A stretch of 64,000 nt of DNA. Source: Anastrepha obliqua (taxonomy: Eukaryota; Arthropoda; Insecta; Diptera; Tephritidae). Location: contig NC_072897.1 in the NCBI RefSeq assembly GCF_027943255.1, positions 59,420,406 to 59,484,405 of the forward strand, written 5' to 3'. The position numbers were made by a program, and so were the translations under genes. Positions 22,235-33,600 of this stretch are shown here, in pieces. The notes under the pieces are model-generated. The model was not told where the DNA came from. It worked only from the letters and a program-made list of their open reading frames with translations, and did no database searches. Position 1 is the first letter of the stretch; the number at the start of each line of letters is the position of its first letter.

Positions 22235-24110
22235 GACTCCACCACAGAGCAGCCCAGCAAACTTCGCTGGCATCTTTGCGCTAAGTGTGGCTTATCCAGC
22301 CAAATCGTCTGCGTTTGATGATGAATTCGAGAGAGTCCAGCAGATTCTCAAAATTTTGCGTAAGCACGCTATGACGAAAGATTGCAATCTTTGGATAAGC
22401 ACGGACGTAGGCGACCAGGATTCGCAGCCATATAGTAACACCGATTTTACGTTGGAATTGATGATTCTCAGCTTAGTTTTGACTGATATGGGATTTGAAA
22501 CCCATATGTTGTACAACTGTGAAAATGCTGTACGAGCTTTGTTGATACGGTGTTCGATGTCTTCAATCGTCTCACCTGCTGGTGTGATTTTACTTCCTAG
22601 GTAGCAAAATTGTGACTCACGATTGATCTCTTCTCCATACACAGTAGGCCGAGGGTCTCGATTTGCAAACAATTTGAAATGAATTCAGTCTTGCCTACGT
22701 TTTTTTAAGGCAAACCTTGCTTTCGGTGGCACTGAGCTGGTTCAAATTAGTTTGCAGATCTGACCTTTTGACGGAAATAGGCGCTAGGTCATCTGCATAC
22801 GCTAATTCTTCCAAATATTCATAGAAGGTCCTACGCTACGTTTGCCTGTCAGCGCTTTATTCAGTATATCATCGAGGACTATGAGAAATAGCAATGGCGA
22901 CAAGAGGTTACCTTGTTTCACACCGGATGTCGGGCGAATCGCATCCGAGAGTGGATTATTGTGTAAAATTATACATTCAAAACCTTCATAATGAACTTTG
23001 ATAATGCTGATGACTTTTTCTGGAATTCCTCTAGAACGCAATGAAATCCAAATAGAGCTGCGATCGATGCTGTCCAAAGCAAGCGTGAATATCCAACTGC
23101 CATTCATTGATTTCTTCTCATATTATGCGAAGAGTGACGATATGACCGGAGCTGAACCTGTTTGTGCGAAATCCGGCCTGATGTTTACTTAGTTGGAGTT
23201 CAAGATGCTCTTGTATTCTATTATATTAAGCAGGATTTTGGACAAAATTTTGTATGGGACGCTGATGTGATGCTCCTATAATTTTTGCTCACCGATAGAT
23301 CGCATTTTTTGGGACTTTCACCAGCCTGCTTTGAGGATTTCAGGAGGGATCATATCCTCAGACGCAGCTCTTCCGGATTTGAGTTGCTTAATGGCACATT
23401 CTATTTCTTCTAGAGTTTGAGCGGAGGATCATATCGATGATGATGGAGGGTTGGAGTGTGCAAATTGTGTAGGTGACGAAGTAGAGCTCGATGATTGAAT
23501 TGTGGTTTAAGGTTTAAGCATTTCGGAAAAGTGCCGGAACCATCTAGCCATTTACTCACATTCTGATGTCTTCCGATGAGGGTTCCATTTTCGTCTTTAA
23601 GGGGATGGTTTGAGCTTCCGTATTTACCAGTGAGCTCCCAACTCAGCATATACAGTTCACGAAGGTTGTTCTTCCGGGCGGCATTCTCTGCTTTCCGTGC
23701 TAGATTAGACGTCCAATTACGCTCGTTTTACGTCTTTATGGAGAGACTTATATTGGCTATCAAACTTTATTTTTAGGGCGGTCGTACGTGCATTGTCGCT
23801 AAGAACTTTCATTTTATGCCTGTTTTCAATGTCGGAAATGCTAGAGTCACTTATCCATGCCTTCTTCTTCTTGTGGTTGGGCTTAAGTAGAGTTTTACAC
23901 ACGTCAAGGAAAGGTAGTTTGACGATCTGCCAAAGGCTGTTTATGTCATGTTCGGAGATATCCGATCCTGGTAGATGGCTTTTAAGGTAGTTCACGCAGC
24001 CGTCATGAGTGTGCTTGTGTTTTAAAGCCTCGATGCTGAGGCTGAGTCCATTTAGGGAGCCATTTTTTCCCGTAGCCATAACTCTCATTCTGACTTTTGC
24101 GATTGCTAAA
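22235..24110 (-). pseudogene. RTE-like non-LTR retrotransposon, relic A
   Basis: Reading down from 24,088: a linker with KKKKAWISDSSISDIENR, then GTLIGRHQNVSKWLDG (23,480-23,610), SGRAASEDMIPPEIL (near 23,360), QLSKHQAGFRTNR (near 23,180), LALDSIDRSSIWISLRSRG (catalytic motif A, near 23,060), TSGVKQGNLLSPLLF (near 22,920) and finally FCYLGSKITPAGETIEDIEH and SVLLYGCESW (22,292-22,672). The wording, especially the last two blocks, is that of RTE-type endonuclease/RT proteins. The YADD block expected near 22,790 is only partly legible (LAYADDLA-like sequence). There are several frame changes; the nuclease is missing. Confidence 0.75.
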
Positions 24111-24480
24111 AAATGATCTCAGCCAACGTCAGCCCTTCTGTATTCAGCGAAGGGAATTTAATACTTCTTTATAATGCGCAAAGAAAGCAAGTGGCTTCTC
24201 CAAAACCGCAAGCGTCCTGGAAAAGTGATTACAAGATTGAATTATGTGGTGTATTGTATGTAGCAATGCAAAACTGGGCAGGAGAAAATCAAAGTAGTTC
24301 ACCGAGAGGGGTTTTCTCCATTTGGATCGGAGAATTTGGTACATAATCGGGACGAGCAGACTTAAGCAGGGGGCAGTGTATCAAAATAAGAAACTTCGCG
24401 AACCGACTGGCCACAATACCGAGTGAATGGGATACTAAATCAAAAACACCAATTCGTCTTGACACCAGATGGCGAGACAG
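24111..24480. other. No recognised feature
   Basis: Upstream of RTE-like relic A the sequence has two short overlapping frames without domains. It could be more of the relic's lost 5' part or unrelated spacer. Confidence 0.35.
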
Positions 24481-24720
24481 CAGTCACCGAAAGATACGCG
24501 TTGCCAAATCTAGAAATAAGGATAGTTATTAAGCACATGTATATAAGCAGAGGTGGACGCACATAGGGTGTTCAGTCTTAAGTTGAGCGTGTAAATGTAA
24601 AATAAAGCAAGTCGTATTGCCATTAGTTTGTGACTTTTCATTTAACAATAAAGTGATTGAACTCAAAGCAGTTATTTGGATAAAAACGCGAAAATTTCGT
24701 AACAATACCCTTGGTTGCAA
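24481..24720 (+). promoter_or_regulatory. Candidate solo LTR or Pol II core promoter
   Basis: A TATA box (GTATATAAGC, 24,539-24,548) is followed 33 bp downstream by an arthropod initiator (TCAGTC, 24,572-24,577) and then by an AATAAA signal at 24,601-24,606. This compact order is typical of a retrotransposon LTR (U3-R-U5). No coding sequence of an LTR element lies on either side and I cannot see a second copy in the window, so a solo LTR is inferred, not shown; ends are unknown. Confidence 0.45.
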
Positions 24721-25004
24721 AATACATATTTTTTACAATATTTTCAGATAATTTATAAGATACATTTTTATGTCATTGATTTACTTTTTAAAAAAGGTTC
24801 TCGTGGGCTAGAAGTCCATTGGTAATTATTATATAGCAATTGGTTATTAATTTTTCTTGATGAATTGTGGAATTTTATGAAGTGTGTTTCATTGATTTGT
24901 TGAATAGCATTACTAATTTCTATTTGTCCATTGAAGTTGTTTAGCAGTATTACACCTGTTTAAATTTCTTCTATAGCAGATAAGATTTCGAATTGGTCGG
25001 TGCG
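24721..25004. other. AT-rich spacer, nothing recognised
   Basis: AT-rich sequence between the candidate LTR and SINE copy 1, without recognisable coding or repeat structure. Confidence 0.35.
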
Positions 25005-25256
25005 TCACTACCATTCGGAATAGGAGTTCGCAGGTTCGAATCTCCGTGAATGACCAAAATGAAGAAAATTTGTTTTTTAATAGCGGCCACCAATCGGTTG
25101 GCAATGACAAACCTCCGAGCGTATATATGCGATAAAGAAGCTCCTCATAAAAACTACCTGCCGTTCGCAGTCGGCGTAAAGCTGTGGAACATTAATACGC
25201 ACGCCACAACCAGGAGAAGCAGCTCGGCAAACCCCCAAAAAAGGTGTAAGCGCCAA
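25005..25256 (+). mobile_element. tRNA-derived SINE, copy 1
   Basis: The copy carries a Pol III B box (GGTTCGAATCTC, near 25,033) 30-40 bp after a degraded A-box region, and then the family body (AATAGCGGCCACC, AAGCTCCTCATAAAAA, GCAGCTCGGCAAAC, AAAAAAGGTGTAAGCGCCAA). It matches SINE copy 2 at 44.1-44.4 kb throughout. Its 3' end is interrupted by Helitron 2, which begins at 25,257 directly after GCGCCAA; in copy 2 this position continues into a TATATA tail. SINEs of this kind are transcribed by RNA polymerase III and moved by LINE proteins. Confidence 0.8.
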
Positions 25257-26153
25257 TCTATACTAATATTATAAAGAGGAAAACTTTGTTTGTTTGTTTG
25301 TTTGTTTGTTTATTTGTTTGTTTGTAACGAATAGGCTCAAAAACTACTGGACCGATTTTAAAAATTCTTTCACCATTCGAAAACTACATTATCCAAGAGT
25401 AACATGGATTACATTTTATTTTGGAAAAAAATAGGGTTCCGTAAGATATTTGGATTTTTCGGACACAAACTGAAAAAAATCTTATATATAAAATAAAGTC
25501 AACTTTTTGTGTGTGTTCGCTAACCGGCCGTGTCTTTGCACCGAATTAAACCAAACTTACACACATTGTTAAGAAGGTATTGAAGATGGTTTCCGTATAG
25601 TTTGGATACCTATTGGTGGATAGGGCTCGAGATATAGGTCAAAACGTGGACCCGGGTAACCTTCGGATATGTATGTACAATATGGGTATCAAATGGAAGC
25701 TGTTGGTGAATGCTTTAGTTCAGAGTATTTTTCATGCCGCTCCGTGACTAGGGTCTCGATATAGAGACCAAAACGTGGACCCTAGAATGTGTTTGTACAA
25801 TATGGATATCAAATTGAAGCTGTTGGTGAATGCTTTAGTACAGAGTATTTTTCATGCCACTCCGTGACTGGGGTCTTGAGATATAGGTCAAAACGTGGAC
25901 CCGGGTAACCTTTGGTTGTGTATGTACAATATGGGTATCAAATGAAAGCTGTTGATAAGTGCTTTAATACGGCGTAATTTTCATACCTGGAAATATATGC
26001 CAAAACGTGGACTGAATTAAACCAAACTTACACACATTGTTAAGTAGGTATTGAAGATGATTTCCGTATAGTTTGAATACCTATTGGTAGATAGGGTCTC
26101 GAGATATAGGTCAAAACGTGGACCCGGATTACCTTCGGACGTGTATCTACACT
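25257..26153 (+). mobile_element. Helitron 2 (3' part displaced by Helitron 3)
   Basis: It begins TCTATACTAATATTATAAAG after the SINE's CCAA and has a longer (TTTG)n run than Helitron 1. It then carries the family leader and about 650 bp of CAAAACGTGGACCC-type tandem monomers. At 26,154 the array is cut by the 5' end of Helitron 3. No matching continuation of the array is visible after Helitron 3, so the rest was lost or recombined into the later arrays. Confidence 0.85.
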
Positions 26154-26904
26154 TCTACACTAATATTATAAAGAGGAAAACTTTGTTTGTTTGTTTGTTT
26201 GGTTGTAATGAATAGGCTCAAAAACTACTGGACCGATTTTAAAAATTCTTTCACCATTCGAAAGCTACATTATCCACGAGTAACACAGACTATATTTTAT
26301 TTTGGAAAAAATAGGGTTCCGTAAGATATTTGAATTTTTCGGACACAAACTGGAAAAAATCAGCCAAAGAAGTTACTTATTTTGCGTACGCTGCCTAAAC
26401 TACAAAAGATAGAACCATAAAATGTTATAATTAATTGTAGATCTTATAAATATCTGCAAAAAAGTCCGTGACACACTATACCTATCTATGTCGAGTGAAG
26501 CACAACAACCACATTTTTATTTAAAAATCTTGAATTTTTTTTGGACTACATTTAAACGCGTTTATTTTACTCATGCTATTAATCCTTATCAAAAGAAATT
26601 ATTTCATCAATAAGTACAGTTTATGTTGATAATATTTGGTCTTTGAATGTTTAAAATTGGACTTTTGGTTTTGAAGTTGTGGTGAAATTAAAATATTACG
26701 ATTTCTGCTGCAAGGCCCGTTGCGAAGTGGGCGTCACCAAGGCCAGTGGTGCGCGTGCGGGAGAGGGGTGTTTAGATCTATGAGTAAGGTACCCGCGAGG
26801 TCGGCTCCCTACGCAGCGGTCGTGCGCGAAGTCTAATAATTTTCATGAGATTTTTTTTAGATTTTGTTCTTAAAACTACACCCACGCAAAAGTTCTTCTC
26901 AGAG

Positions 26905-27022
26905 CTAAACAACAGTCCTTCTCATAGCTATACAATAGTTATTTTCAGGGCTAACAAACAGTTCTTTTCAGGGCTAACCAACAGTTCTTTTCAGAGCTAA
27001 ACAACAGTTCTTTTCAGAGCTA
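26905..27022 (+). repeat. Short tandem repeat in Helitron 3 leader (set 1)
   Basis: About five tandem units of roughly 26 bp built on CAGAGCTAAACAACAGTTCT. The same array recurs at 27,855-27,980 as part of the larger leader duplication. Small differences (CAGGGCTAACAAACAG) mark individual units. Confidence 0.8.
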
Positions 27023-27222
27023 GAATATTACACGCTATTAACATTTTCTTAAACATTTGAAAATGCCTAAGAGAGCCAGGTCTCAACTTTCTAAACATAG
27101 TTCTCAAGCACGAGCAGCAAAAATACGTCGTATAGGAGAATCTTCACCTGAACATTCACAACGCCTTGCTGAACAAAATCAGAGAAACTCTCAGGTACGC
27201 CTACGAGAGTCGAGTGTCAAGG

Positions 27223-27345
27223 CCGGCTCCCTATGCAGCGGTCGTGCGCGAAGTCTAATAATTTTCATGAGATTTTTTTTAGATTTTGTTCTTAAAACTA
27301 CACCTACGCAAAAGTTCTTCTCAGAGCACTCAGCACTCGCACAGT
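27223..27345 (+). repeat. Partial extra copy of the Helitron 3 leader
   Basis: GGTCGTGCGCGAAGTCTAATAATTTTCATGAG-type sequence occurs three times: near 26,817, 27,240 and 27,776. This middle copy follows directly on a truncated copy of the protein start (27,060-27,220) and breaks off at TTCTTCTCAGAGC. The arrangement shows tandem re-duplication of promoter-proximal sequence and the first codons of the gene. Confidence 0.8.
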
Positions 27346-27765
27346 GAACAGTTGTCTACACGCGATAAACCCATCGGTAATTGCCCGCACAACGATAATT
27401 GTTTTTTCCACAATAGAAATTACGCGGAACAAGCACGCGCAATTATAGCGTTCCTCGCTACCCGCACAGCGATAATTGTTTTTCCCACGCAACACGTGTT
27501 ACACCGAACGGTTGCGCGCAATTATACCGGCGCCCACTTAACGGGAAGAACCCGCCGACAATTACACGCACAGTTTAACAATAGTCTTTCGCACACTCAG
27601 TTACGCAGTTACGCCGATCAGGCACATCGCAATTATAGCGTTCTTCGCTACCCGCACAACGATAATTGTTTTTCCCACACAACACGTGTTACAGCGAACA
27701 CGTGCGCGCAATTTTAGCGGCGCCCACTTAGCCGGAAGATCCCGACAGCAATTACACGCACAGCA
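27345..27765 (+). repeat. GC-rich tandem block in Helitron 3
   Basis: Units around CCGCACAACGATAATTGTTT, ACACGTGTTACA and GGCGCCCACTTA recur at about 180-bp spacing (for example 27,386, 27,468 and 27,651 for the CGATAATTGTTTTT core). Short perfect palindromes such as AACACGTGTT occur in each. Base composition differs from the AT-rich surroundings. Function unknown. Confidence 0.65.
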
Positions 27766-28019
27766 CTACGCAGCGGTCGTGCGCGAAGTCTAATAATTTT
27801 CATGAGATTTTTTTTAGATTTTGTTCTTAAAACTACACCCACGCAAAAGTTCTTCTCAGAGCTAAACAACAGTCCTTCTCATAGCTATACAATAGTTATT
27901 TTCAGGGCTAACAAACAGTTCTTTTCAGGGCTAACCAACAGTTCTTTTCAGGGCTAAACAACAGTTCTTTTCAGAGCTAGAATATTACACGCTATATCCA
28001 TTTTCTTAAACATTTGAAA

Positions 28020-30628
28020 ATGCCTAAGAGAGCCAGGTCTCAACTTTCTAAACATAGTTCTCAAGCACGAGCAGCAAAAATACGTCGTATAGGAGAATCT
28101 TCACCTGAACGTTCACAACGCCTTGCTGAACAAAATCAGAGAACCTCTGAGTTACGTGCACGAGAGTCGAGGCTGGAGCGTTTCCGACGTCTTCATGAAC
28201 AAAATGTAAGGACCTCTGACTTACGCGAACGAGAGTCAAGTGTCGAGCGTTCTCAACGTCTTGCCGAACAAAGCTTGAGAACCTCTGAGCTACGCGCTCA
28301 AGAGTCGAGGCTGGAGCGTTCCCAACGTCTTCATGAACAAAATATAAGGACCTCTCAGTTACGCGAAAGAGAGTCGAGTGTCGAGCGTTTGCAGCGACTT
28401 AGAGCTCAAGCAGAGAGGCAGCAGTTGTCCACAAATAGAGTGCGCAGTCGAATTTTAGCTAACAGGAACAGACTGGCTTTCAGATATGATCCGCAGCTTG
28501 ATTATGCACAACAAGCGTCCGTCCAAATCGGAGTCATGAATAAGATCTGCTCTAACTGCTCTGCCAAGAAATGGGAGGACGAACCTAATAGTATGTGTGG
28601 TGCTTCAGGTAAAGTGTGTCTTCCTAACCTTCAGGAGCCGCCACAACCAATAAAAAATCTTTTAACTAATAACCATCCATTATCTGGTCATGGACCCTGC
28701 GGAGAACATAATTTAGCTGCACCATGCATGAAGAACGGTGTCTGCACAAAAAAATACCCTCGGCGTTTCATTAACGACACCCAGACCGGAGAGGATGGGT
28801 ATCCAGTTTATCGTAGGCGCGATACAGAAAATGGCGGTCGGAGCACTACGTTACAACTCAGGGGCAACATGGTGACGATAGATAATAGGTGGATTGTTCC
28901 ATACTCCCCGCTACTATGTAAGACTTTTAATGCTCATATAAACGTGGAGTATTGCCACTCTGTCCAAGCGATTAAATATATATGTAAATATATAAATAAA
29001 GGTTCGGATCAGACAACTTTTAGCCTTAGAAACCCACACGATGAGGTCGAAAACTATTTAAATGGAAGGTACATAAGCACATCTGAAGCTGTCTGGCGCT
29101 TATTTGAATTTCCTATTCACGAGCGGCATCCTACTGTAGTGCATTTGGCCGTTCATCTAGAGAACGGTCAAAGGGTGTATTTTACACCAGGGACAGCTCA
29201 TCGAATTGTCCAAAACCCACGCAATACCACATTACTGGCATTTTTTTCTCTCTGTAATGAAGATGAATTTGCGAAAACTCTTCTGTATCATGAAGTCCCG
29301 CAATACTATACATGGGCAAATAATAAATTCACTAGAAGGAGGCGTGGTGAAGATGAAGTTGGACATCCGGGGATAAAAAAAAATGCCGCTTTAGGTAGAG
29401 TCTACGGGATACATCCATCCCAATCAGAGTGTTTTTATCTTAGGATTCTACTGCACCACGTACGCGGTCCGACCTCATTTGCATACCTTAAAACTGTAAA
29501 TGGTATTGTCAAAGAGACGTATCAAGCAGCATGCCGTGACCGAGGTTTACTTGAAAACGATGACCATTGGGGAAACACTTTAAGCGAAGCTTCGTTGTCA
29601 CAGTGTCCAAAAAAACTAAGGGAGTTGTTTGTAGTCATACTTTTATTTTGTCAACCATCGGAACCATTGAAGTTATGGGATACTTTCAAAGATCAGTTCT
29701 GTGAAGATATAAGACATCGGATCAGACAACAGAATCAGGATAACACTTTACCCTTCACTGAAGTTTATAATGAAGGATTAATTGAAATTGAAAACAAACT
29801 TATAGAATTAAACGACAAAAATTTAACTGATTTTGGATTACCTTCTCCCGTTCGTACCCAGAATAATACTATTGACACAATGGTACAACAGTATAACAGA
29901 AATGATCTAACAGCGTTTGTTAATGACAATGTGCCCAAATTAGTACCGGATCAAAGACATGCTTATGAGACTATTGTGGACAGCGTGATCAATAACATGG
30001 GGAGATTATTTTTTTTTGGACGCACCAGGAGGCACTGAAAAGGCTTTTCTCGCAAATTTGATACTTGCTAAGATACGGCAATCAGGGAAGATAGCGATTG
30101 CAGTTGCTTCGTCAGGAATTGCTGCAACTCTCTTGAACGAAGGAAAAACTGCTCACTCTACGTTTAAACTCCCGCTATCCGTATCTTTAGATTAACGGTC
30201 TACATGCTCTATTCGGAAAAATGGGCCTCTTGGTAAGTTGCTGCAAGACGCGTCGTTGGTAATATGGGATGAATGCACCATGAGTCATAGAGCTCATGTG
30301 GAGGCCGTGGACCGTACTTTAAGAGACCTCCGATGCTCTGCTGATGTCATGGGTGGTATCACTTTTGTATTTGCTGGAGATTTCCGACAAACGCTTCCAG
30401 TCGTCAACAGAGGTACGCGAGCAGATATTATGAAAGCATGTTTAAAATCATCTCACCTTTGGACATCTGTACAACATTTGAATTTGCGCACCAATATGAG
30501 AGCTCATCTACATGGAAATATGCATAGCAACTTTCCACAACAGCTTCTGAAACTTGGAGAAGGAATTTTTCCATCTTTAAATTTGGACACCGATTATGCG
30601 GTTACTTTGGATGAGTCTCTAGGCCAAA
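28020..30628 (+). pseudogene. Helitron Rep/helicase pseudogene
   Basis: Start at ATG 28,020 (MPKRARSQLSKHSS). Residues 30-140 are charged repeats of about 23 residues built on ERSQRLAEQNxRTSELRARES. Then come a CxxC-containing part and the Helitron blocks HGPCGEHNLAAPCMKNGVC and VEYCHSVQAIKYICKYINKG, the latter holding the paired active tyrosines of Rep. The HUH metal-binding block (GLPHxH) expected before HGPCG is missing: sequence jumps from PPQPIKNLL to NNHPLSGHGPCG. The SF1 (Pif1-like) helicase is shifted out of frame at a T9 run (30,009-30,017), its Walker A reads GGTEKA instead of GGTGKT, and Walker B (IWDECTM) is intact. An additional stop lies near 30,193. Confidence 0.9.
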
Positions 30629-33600
30629 TCTATACTAATATTATAAAGAGGAAAATTTTGTTTGTTTGTTTGTTTGTTTATTTGTTTGTTTGTAACGAAT
30701 AGGCTCAAAAACTACTGGACCGATTTTAAAAATTCTTTCACCATTCGAAAACTACATTATCCAAGAGTAACATGGATTACATTTTATTTTGGAAAAAAAT
30801 AGGGTTCCGTAAGATATTTGGATTTTTCGGACACAAACTGAAAAAAATCTTATATATAAAATAAAGTCAACTTTTTGTGTGTGTTCGCTAACCGGCCGTG
30901 TCTGCACCGAATTAAACCAAACTTACACACATTGTTAAGAAGGTATTGAAGATATTTCCGTATAGTTTGGATACCTATTGGTGGATAGGGCTCGAGATAT
31001 AGGTCAAAACGTGGACCCGGGTAACCTTCGGATGTGTATGTACAATATGGGTATCAAATGGATGCTGTTGGTGAATGCTTTAGTTCAGAGTATTTTTCAT
31101 GCCGCTACGTGACTAGGGTCTCGAAATAGAGACCAAAACCTGGACCCTAGAATGTGTATGTACAATATGTGTATCAAATGGAAGCTGTTGGTGAATGCTT
31201 TAGTACAGAGTATTTTTCATGCCGCTCCGTGACTGGGGTCTCGAGATATAGGTCAAAACGTGGACCTGGGTAACCTTTGGATGTGTATGTACAATATGGG
31301 TATCAAATGGAAGATGTTGGTGAATTCTTTAGTTCAGAGTATTTCCATCCGCTCCGTGACTAGGGTCTCGAGATAGAGACCAAAACGTGGACCCTAGAAT
31401 GTGTTTGTACAATATGGGTATCAAATGGAAGCTGTTGATAAGTGCTTCAATACGGTGTAATTTTCATACCTATTGATGACTAGGGTCTGGAAATATATGC
31501 CAAAACGTGGACCCGCCGTGTCTTTGCACCGAATTAAACCAAACTTACACACATTTTTAAGGAGGCATTGAAGATGGTTTTCGTATAGTTTGGATACCTA
31601 TTGGTAGATAGGGTCTCGAGATATAGGTCAAAACGTGGACCCGGGTAACCCTTGGATGTGTATGTACAATATGGGTATCAAATGGAAGCTGTTGGTGAAT
31701 GCTTTAGTTCAGAGTATTTCCATCCGCTCCGTGACTAGGGTCTCGAGATAGAGACCAAAACGTGGACCCTAGAATGTGTTTGTACAATATGGATAACAAA
31801 TGAAAGCTGTTGATAAGTGATTTGATACGGGGTAATTGTCATACCTATTGATGACTAGGGTCTGGAAATATATGCCAAAACGTGGACCCGCCGTGTCTTT
31901 GCACCGAATTAAACCAAACTTACACACATTGTTAAGGAGGTATTGAAGATGGTTTCCGTATAGTTTGGATACCTATTGGTAAATAGGGTCTCGAGATATA
32001 GGTCAAAACGTGGACCCGAGTAACCTTCGGATGTGTATGTAAAATATGGGTATCAAATGGAAGCTGTTGGTGAATACTTTAGTTCAGAGTATTTCCATCC
32101 GCTCCGTGACTAGGGTCTCGAGATAGAGACCAAAACGTGGACCCTAGAATGTGTTTATACAATATGGATATCAGATGAAAGCTGTTGATAAGTGCTTTAA
32201 TACGGGGTAATTTTCATACCTATTGATGACTGGGATCTGGAAATATATGCCAAAACGTGGACCCGCCGTGTCTTTGCACCGAATTAAACCAAACTTACAC
32301 ACATTGTTAAGGAGGTATTCAAGATGGTTTCCGTATAGTTTGGATACCTGTTGGTAGATAGGGTCTCGAGATATAGGTCAAAACGTGGACCCGGGTAACC
32401 TTTGGATGTGTATGTACAATATGGGTATCAAATGGAAGCTGTTGGTGAATGCTTTAGTTCAGAGTATTTCCATCCGCTCCGTGACTAGGGTCTCGAGATA
32501 GAGACCAAATCGTGGACCCTAGAATGTGTTTGTACAATATGGGTATCAAATGAATGCTGTTGATAAGTGCTTTAATACGGGGTAATTTTCATACCTATTG
32601 ATGACTAGGGTCTCGAGATATAGGTCAAAACGTGGACCCGGGTAACCTTCGGACGTGTATGTACAATATGGGTATCAAATGGAAGCTGTTGGTGAATGCT
32701 TTAGTTCAGAGTATTTTTCATGCCGCTCCGTGACTAGGATCTCGATATAGAGACCAAAACGTGGAGCCTAGAATGTGTTTGTACAATATGGATATCAAAT
32801 TGAAGCTGTTGGTGAATGCCTTAGTACAGAGTATTTTTCATGCCGCTACGTGACTGGGGTCTCGAGATATAGGTCAAAACGTGGACCCGGGTAACCTTTA
32901 GTTGTGTATGTACAATATAGGTATCAAATGAAAGCTGTTGATAAGTGCTTTAATACGGGGTAATTTTCATACCTATTGATGACTAGGGTCTCGAAATATA
33001 TGCCAAAACGTGGACCCGCCGTGTCTTTGCACCGAATTAAACCAAACTTATGCACATTGTTAAGTAAGTATTGAAAATGGGTTTCGTAAAGTTTGGTTGT
33101 AATTCGGAGCAGTGGCAACGGGTACAGCGTTCCTTTGAGCCAGCCATAATGTCGCTTACTTTTTTAACGCGTGGGGCGGAACTGAACTGTCAAATTGACA
33201 GTGTTAGTTACAATGTGTCAATATTTCTTTCTGATTTGGATGCCATAAGGAAAAAACGTAAGTGCAACATGTAAAAATTGTTTGTGAATTTTTTTGGAGT
33301 GGATTTTGGAACAGTGAATAATTTCTTACGAAATTTGAGAATTTAATGTGAAATCCGAATGAAATTATGTGTTCGTGGAAAAAACAATTTTTTTCGTTTT
33401 TTTTTGTTTTTAAAATATAAATGGATAATGGTTAAAAAAGCTCCAATGCTTAATAAAACATATAAATTGAAACGAAAAATTCATGGATGATCAGGAAAAA
33501 AGACGATTGTTTATTCATATGCGTTGATTTGAAATTTAAAAACAATCTTCTTTTTTCCTGATTTTCAATTTATATTTTATATTTACTCAAAAACAAATAG

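Larger units (their letters stand above)
26154..30628 (+). mobile_element. Helitron 3, autonomous-type, disrupted
   Basis: The 5' end is TCTACACTAATATTATAAAG (one change from the consensus) inside Helitron 2's tandem array. A leader with short direct repeats runs to 28,019 and contains a re-duplicated segment. The Rep/helicase reading frame follows from 28,020 and is cut at 30,629 by the 5' end of Helitron 4 in the middle of the helicase. The 3' end with CTAG is not seen, so the element is truncated. It is the only copy in the window with coding capacity for Helitron transposition. Confidence 0.85.

Noticed and set aside
25033..25045. tRNA gene because of the GGTTCGAATCTC B box
   Set aside because: No cloverleaf can be formed around it and the flanks match the SINE family at 44.1 kb.
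20600..33060. CRISPR-like array of regularly spaced repeats
   Set aside because: Monomers are long, diverged, contiguous without unique spacers and sit inside Helitrons of a eukaryotic genome.
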